Assembly: GCA_030840295.1 (NCBI GenBank)
Contig: JAVEET010000174.1
Location: 1-33,475 of the forward strand
Reading direction: 5' to 3'
From: Pseudonocardiales bacterium
GTDB lineage: Bacteria > Actinomycetota > Actinomycetes > Mycobacteriales > Jatrophihabitantaceae
Length of the DNA: 33,475 nucleotides
Below are positions 31,453 to 33,475 of the stretch, piece by piece. The position numbers were made by a program, and so were the translations under genes. The notes under the pieces were generated by a model. It was not told where the DNA came from, searched no databases, and worked only from the letters and a program-made list of their open reading frames with translations. How positions within the stretch are numbered: the first letter of the stretch is position 1; every line of letters starts with the position of its first letter.

Positions 31453-31745
31453 GCTGCTCCTCGCTCAGTGATCATGTTCGATGTCGCCAGCGTCGCCAAC
31501 GCGCTGCGGTAACTGGACAACTCGGCGGCTTGGACCCCGGCGTGCAGACACGCCGCACGGGCGCTGGGCTGGGCATCCAGCGACTTGACGACCGCGAGCA
31601 GGGCGGGGTTCTTGAGGAAGGAAAGCCGCCTCGTCCCGAAGTGGTACAGCAGGGCGCCGAATCGTTCCGGACGGATGGACACCTGGGAGTGCAGACTCCA
31701 TGCGGCGTCGAGATCGAATGGTGGCGCCGGAGGGCTAGTAGACAC
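31449..31745 (-). CDS. mftB: Mycofactocin precursor-binding chaperone MftB
   Basis: The product is 98 aa from a GTG at 31745 that lies 11 nt inside the end of mftA. It has the RRE/PqqD-like fold pattern: AWSLHSQVSIRPERFGALLY, then FGTRRLSFLKNPALLAVVKS and a C-terminal helix SYRSALATLATSNMI. MftB binds the MftA leader and presents it to MftC. Its frame ends in an ATGA overlap with mftC, in keeping with stoichiometric expression of the two partners. Confidence 0.93.
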   Translation of the reverse strand: MSTSPPAPPFDLDAAWSLHSQVSIRPERFGALLYHFGTRRLSFLKNPALLAVVKSLDAQPSARAACLHAGVQAAELSSYRSALATLATSNMITERGAA

Positions 31746-31869
31746 CGCACATGCCGTCGATCGAGACCTCCTCGACGAGCGACTCCTCGACCAGCGATTC
31801 CTCGACCAGCAACTCCTCGGCCGGAACTGCGGTCGGGTGGTCGGTCACCTCGATGGCTGCGTCGGGCAT
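31735..31869 (-). CDS. mftA: Mycofactocin precursor peptide MftA
   Basis: The product is 44 aa from the ATG at 31869, with GGAGG 8 nt upstream. It ends in IDGMCGVY, the invariant end of mycofactocin precursors. The last two residues, Val43 and Tyr44, become the cofactor. The acidic leader holds an expanded repeat, LVEESLVEESLVEEV, where most precursors I recall have one or two LVEE units. A longer in-frame reading to 31947 exists but the ribosome site argues against it. mftB begins within the last codons, so the two are co-translated. Confidence 0.95.
   Translation of the reverse strand: MPDAAIEVTDHPTAVPAEELLVEESLVEESLVEEVSIDGMCGVY
31768..31812 (-). repeat. Three tandem 15-bp units in the mftA leader
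   Basis: Three near-identical 15-bp units (CTCCTCGACCAGCGA on the plus strand) encode repeated SLVEE pentapeptides in the leader that MftB and MftC recognise. A fourth, more diverged unit follows at 31813-31827. Confidence 0.85.
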
Positions 31870-31936
31870 GGTGGAAACCTCCGGGTCGGAAGGAAACGCC
31901 GGGCATATTTGGCACAGCGTGTCGAATAGCCAGTAC

Positions 31937-31957
31937 GTTAACGTCACCGGGTGACAA
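31937..31957. promoter_or_regulatory. Overlapping palindromes between mftA and the mftR remnant (candidate MftR operator)
   Basis: ACGTTAACGT (31937-31946) is a perfect palindrome. GTCACC-G-GGTGAC (31945-31957) is a perfect 6+1+6 dyad that overlaps it. They lie about 70-90 bp before mftA and directly next to the remains of the divergent regulator gene, where a TetR-type autorepressor would bind. Confidence 0.45.
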
Positions 31958-31989
31958 AAACAAGACCCTGGCAGAGCTGAGTCTGAGAA

Positions 31990-32257
31990 TCGAGGCAGAG
32001 TCCGCTCGCCGGCGGGAGCAGCGCACGACGCGGTCGCCGGCGACGAACCTTCTTCCGTTACTTCGACTCGAAATCCGAGTGCTGTGGAGTGCCTTCGAGC
32101 ACGAGGACGTCGCCGAGCTGCGCACCCGGATGAACCTGATCAGCTCGGTCGCTGCCCTGACAGCCAGCGCCACCATCCACTATGACGCCTGGGAGCGAGC
32201 AGTCGCGGAATTCGTGGCCCGAGGCACCGGCTTGGCGGCCGATTCCCCTTACCCGCT
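31990..32257 (+). pseudogene. mftR: Degenerate, frameshifted mftR (TetR-type mycofactocin regulator)
   Basis: In its usual place, divergent from mftA, this stretch reads RRRTFFRYFDSKSE in one frame (32035-32079), the end of a TetR helix-turn-helix. It continues in another frame as VLWSAF, then VAELRTRMNLISSV, then YDAWERAVAEFVARGTGLA, which I recognise as the MftR effector domain. A GAG-GTG junction has become GAGTG at 32077-32081, so one base is missing. Upstream of TFFRYF no start codon leads into a full HTH, and the frame has stops. Downstream, homology ends near 32257 where the opposite-strand gene stops, so about 45 C-terminal residues are absent. The gene is therefore broken at three places. 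An unusual sequencing error could explain the frameshift but not the missing ends. Confidence 0.75.
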
Positions 32258-33020
32258 AGCTGAAGAATGCGTCGTCGCCGGGCAAATCGCCATGCAATTC
32301 CAGCAGGTCCATGGCCTTGTCACCGACAACGCTGAACAGGATCGACCCGCGACTGACCCGGGTGGTGCCATTGCGCGTCGCGCTGATCTGGTGCACCGCC
32401 GTGACGTGACCGAGCGCATCACCGTGAACGTCGATGAGATCGGCGCGGAATGTCCCGTCGGTCAGCTCGGCCAGTTTGCCGTAGTAGCCGAGCACGGAAT
32501 CTGCACCCTTGTAGGTACCGGCCAGCGGCCCGTTGCCGGGTACGTGTTGGACCACGTCCGCGGCGAGGATCGTCCGAAGGGTGTCCATGTCGTGGGCGTT
32601 GAAGGCCTGGTAGCCCCTGCGCACCAGCATCATTGCCGGATCGTTGGGCTCGGAGATGCCACTGGCGCGGGCGTAACGGGTTGCGTCCGGGGAGTAGTCA
32701 ACCATTTCGCACGCCACGTCGCCCAGCACCCAGGCGTCATGCCCGGGCGGCAGGTCGAACAGGTCACCGGCGCTGATATCGGTCTCGGACCCGTCTTCGA
32801 GTCTGACCCGCATCGTGCCGGCCAGGACGTAACCGAGGTGCCGGGTCTGACAAGACTCGGTGCCGGCAATGGGTGCTACGTCGGTGGACCACCGCCAACC
32901 CGGTTCGAATACCCCCCTCATCAGGGTCAAACCGCCTGCGCTGGCCAGCTTGGCGTGGCCGTGTGCGGCGAACGGCCGCATCTCGCCGTCCCGCTCGAGG
33001 TTGCTAATCATGACGTCCAT
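32256..33020 (-). CDS. Cupin-SnoaL two-domain protein
   Basis: The product is 254 aa. The start chosen is the ATG at 33020, which has AAGGGG upstream; an in-frame ATG at 33062 lacks one. The N-terminal 125 residues form a cupin barrel: GVFEPGWRWSTDVAPIAG, RHLGYVLAGTMRVRLEDG and ISAGDLFDLPPGHDAWVLGD, with the metal-binding His/Glu set only partly present. The C-terminal 120 residues form a SnoaL-type NTF2 fold: VRRGYQAFNAHDMDTLRTIL, VVQHVPGNGPLAGTYKG and a final FSVVGDKAMDLLELHGD. It may bind and isomerise or sequester a small molecule. Function unknown. It converges on the mftR remnant. Confidence 0.8.
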   Translation of the reverse strand: MDVMISNLERDGEMRPFAAHGHAKLASAGGLTLMRGVFEPGWRWSTDVAPIAGTESCQTRHLGYVLAGTMRVRLEDGSETDISAGDLFDLPPGHDAWVLGDVACEMVDYSPDATRYARASGISEPNDPAMMLVRRGYQAFNAHDMDTLRTILAADVVQHVPGNGPLAGTYKGADSVLGYYGKLAELTDGTFRADLIDVHGDALGHVTAVHQISATRNGTTRVSRGSILFSVVGDKAMDLLELHGDLPGDDAFFS

Positions 33021-33207
33021 TTGACTGCCCCTTACCGGCTCCAGCCGGGTGCCGAGATGCATCCGGCTGCTCGTCAGCTTGGCACCCGCTGACCTGGCTG
33101 GCCAGGGGAGGAATGGGGTACTCGACGCACGTTTCCCCTTCGGTTGCGATGCCGCTGAAACCAGTTGTACGAGTAACCCCCGTTTGCGAGGTGTCAGAGC
33201 GCCGGCA

Positions 33208-33475
33208 TCATGAGTCGAAGTCGACGGTGACGGTATCGGTCACCGGCAACGACCGGCAGGTAAGGACGTAGCCGGCTGCCACCTCGTCCGGTTCCAGGGC
33301 ATAGTTGCGCCGCATGTGGACCTGGCCCTGGGTGACCAGCGCGCGACAGGTGCCGCAGACTCCGCCCTTGCAGGCGAAGGGCAAATCCGGCCGGATCCGG
33401 GGCCGACAGAACCGGATCAGCCGAGGCCCGCAGCCCGTCGAAAAGTGCGAGCCGGAACGTCGAGAAGATCAGCAG
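33208..33475 (-). CDS. paaE: 3' end of a paaE-like reductase, 2Fe-2S domain (partial, possibly frameshifted)
   Basis: The stop at 33208-33210 ends a frame reading RPDLPFACKGGVCGTCRA, then MRRNYALEPDEVAAGYVLTC and VTVDFDS. This is the plant-type ferredoxin domain at the C terminus of the phenylacetyl-CoA epoxygenase reductase. The four cluster cysteines CxxxxCxxC...C are all present. Upstream of about 33400 this frame no longer fits the family and hits a stop at 33472. Another frame is open to the edge and reads ADPVLSA just before, which could be the expected strand. A single-base indel near 33395-33405 is therefore likely, real or technical. The rest of the gene lies outside the window. Confidence 0.7.

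Noticed and set aside
31735-31947. A 70-codon form of MftA starting at 31947
   Set aside because: The extra N-terminal residues are Cys-rich and unlike MftA leaders, and the GGAGG site fits the ATG at 31869.
31530-33092. A 520-codon open frame on the plus strand across mftA, mftB and the cupin-SnoaL gene
   Set aside because: Only the short part near 32079-32257 has homology (the MftR effector domain); the rest is antisense to real genes.
1-33475. CRISPR arrays, tRNA or rRNA genes, insertion sequences, integrase or attachment sites
   Set aside because: None could be seen. The only direct repeats are the in-frame 15-bp arrays in mftA and mftF, whose units lack spacers.

Overview
The window is high-GC DNA (roughly two thirds G+C by eye) with very tight operons, many ATGA/GTGA overlaps, GTG starts, an Rpf-type muralytic enzyme, a complete set of mycofactocin maturation genes and a phenylacetyl-CoA epoxygenase reductase fragment. 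Together these point to an aerobic actinomycete, probably in or near the Mycobacteriales. I cannot name the species.

Layout. (1) 1-2268: the 5' part of a secreted Rpf-like transglycosylase gene running off the left edge, a decayed VOC/glyoxalase gene, a 66-codon membrane protein gene and a ribokinase-type PfkB kinase. (2) 2246-10215, minus strand: a Nit1C-type nitrilase cluster. In transcription order it has an amidohydrolase, an Sll0783/MSMEG_0572-like protein, a radical SAM enzyme, a fused GNAT-AIR synthase protein, a nitrilase, a flavin monooxygenase, a second nitrilase-fold protein that has lost its catalytic Cys and Glu, and an MSMEG_0565-like glycosyltransferase. Nit1C clusters are known from nitrogen-starvation responses and from growth on cyanide. 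(3) 10216-10678: a divergent intergenic region of more than 450 bp, unusually rich in hairpins and palindromes. (4) 10679-23909, plus strand: a long catabolic operon. It encodes a Dpp/Opp-type ABC importer, an IclR regulator, an amidohydrolase, an AraD-like member of the DapA superfamily, a divergent SDR, a PIG-L deacetylase, an enolase-superfamily sugar-acid dehydratase, a KDG-type kinase, a KDPG-type aldolase and an SMP-30 lactonase. This is a self-contained uptake and oxidation route for an unknown, possibly N-acylated, sugar or sugar acid. A 27-codon ORF is translationally coupled to the AraD-like gene. (5) 23925-25855: a SnoaL-like protein, panD and an ArsR-SRPBCC pair with an apparently leaderless promoter. 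(6) 25862-32257: a mycofactocin locus in the unusual order A-B-C-E-SDR-F-D, with tandem repeats expanded in both mftA and mftF and a divergent, frameshifted mftR remnant. (7) 32256-33475: a cupin-SnoaL fusion protein and the 3' end of a paaE-like gene.

How the parts fit. Region 4 imports a substrate, probably deacylates it and opens a lactone, dehydrates the acid, and then has two alternative exits: kinase plus aldolase (Entner-Doudoroff-like), or an AraD-like dehydratase (Weimberg-like). Region 6 makes the redox cofactor mycofactocin and supplies one nicotinoprotein-type SDR that should use it. The best candidates for undescribed biology are the orphan sugar pathway with its lysine-less SDR, the Nit1C cluster with its paired active and dead nitrilases, and the remodelled mycofactocin locus without an intact MftR. 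All functional assignments come from reading motifs by eye; no database search was run.
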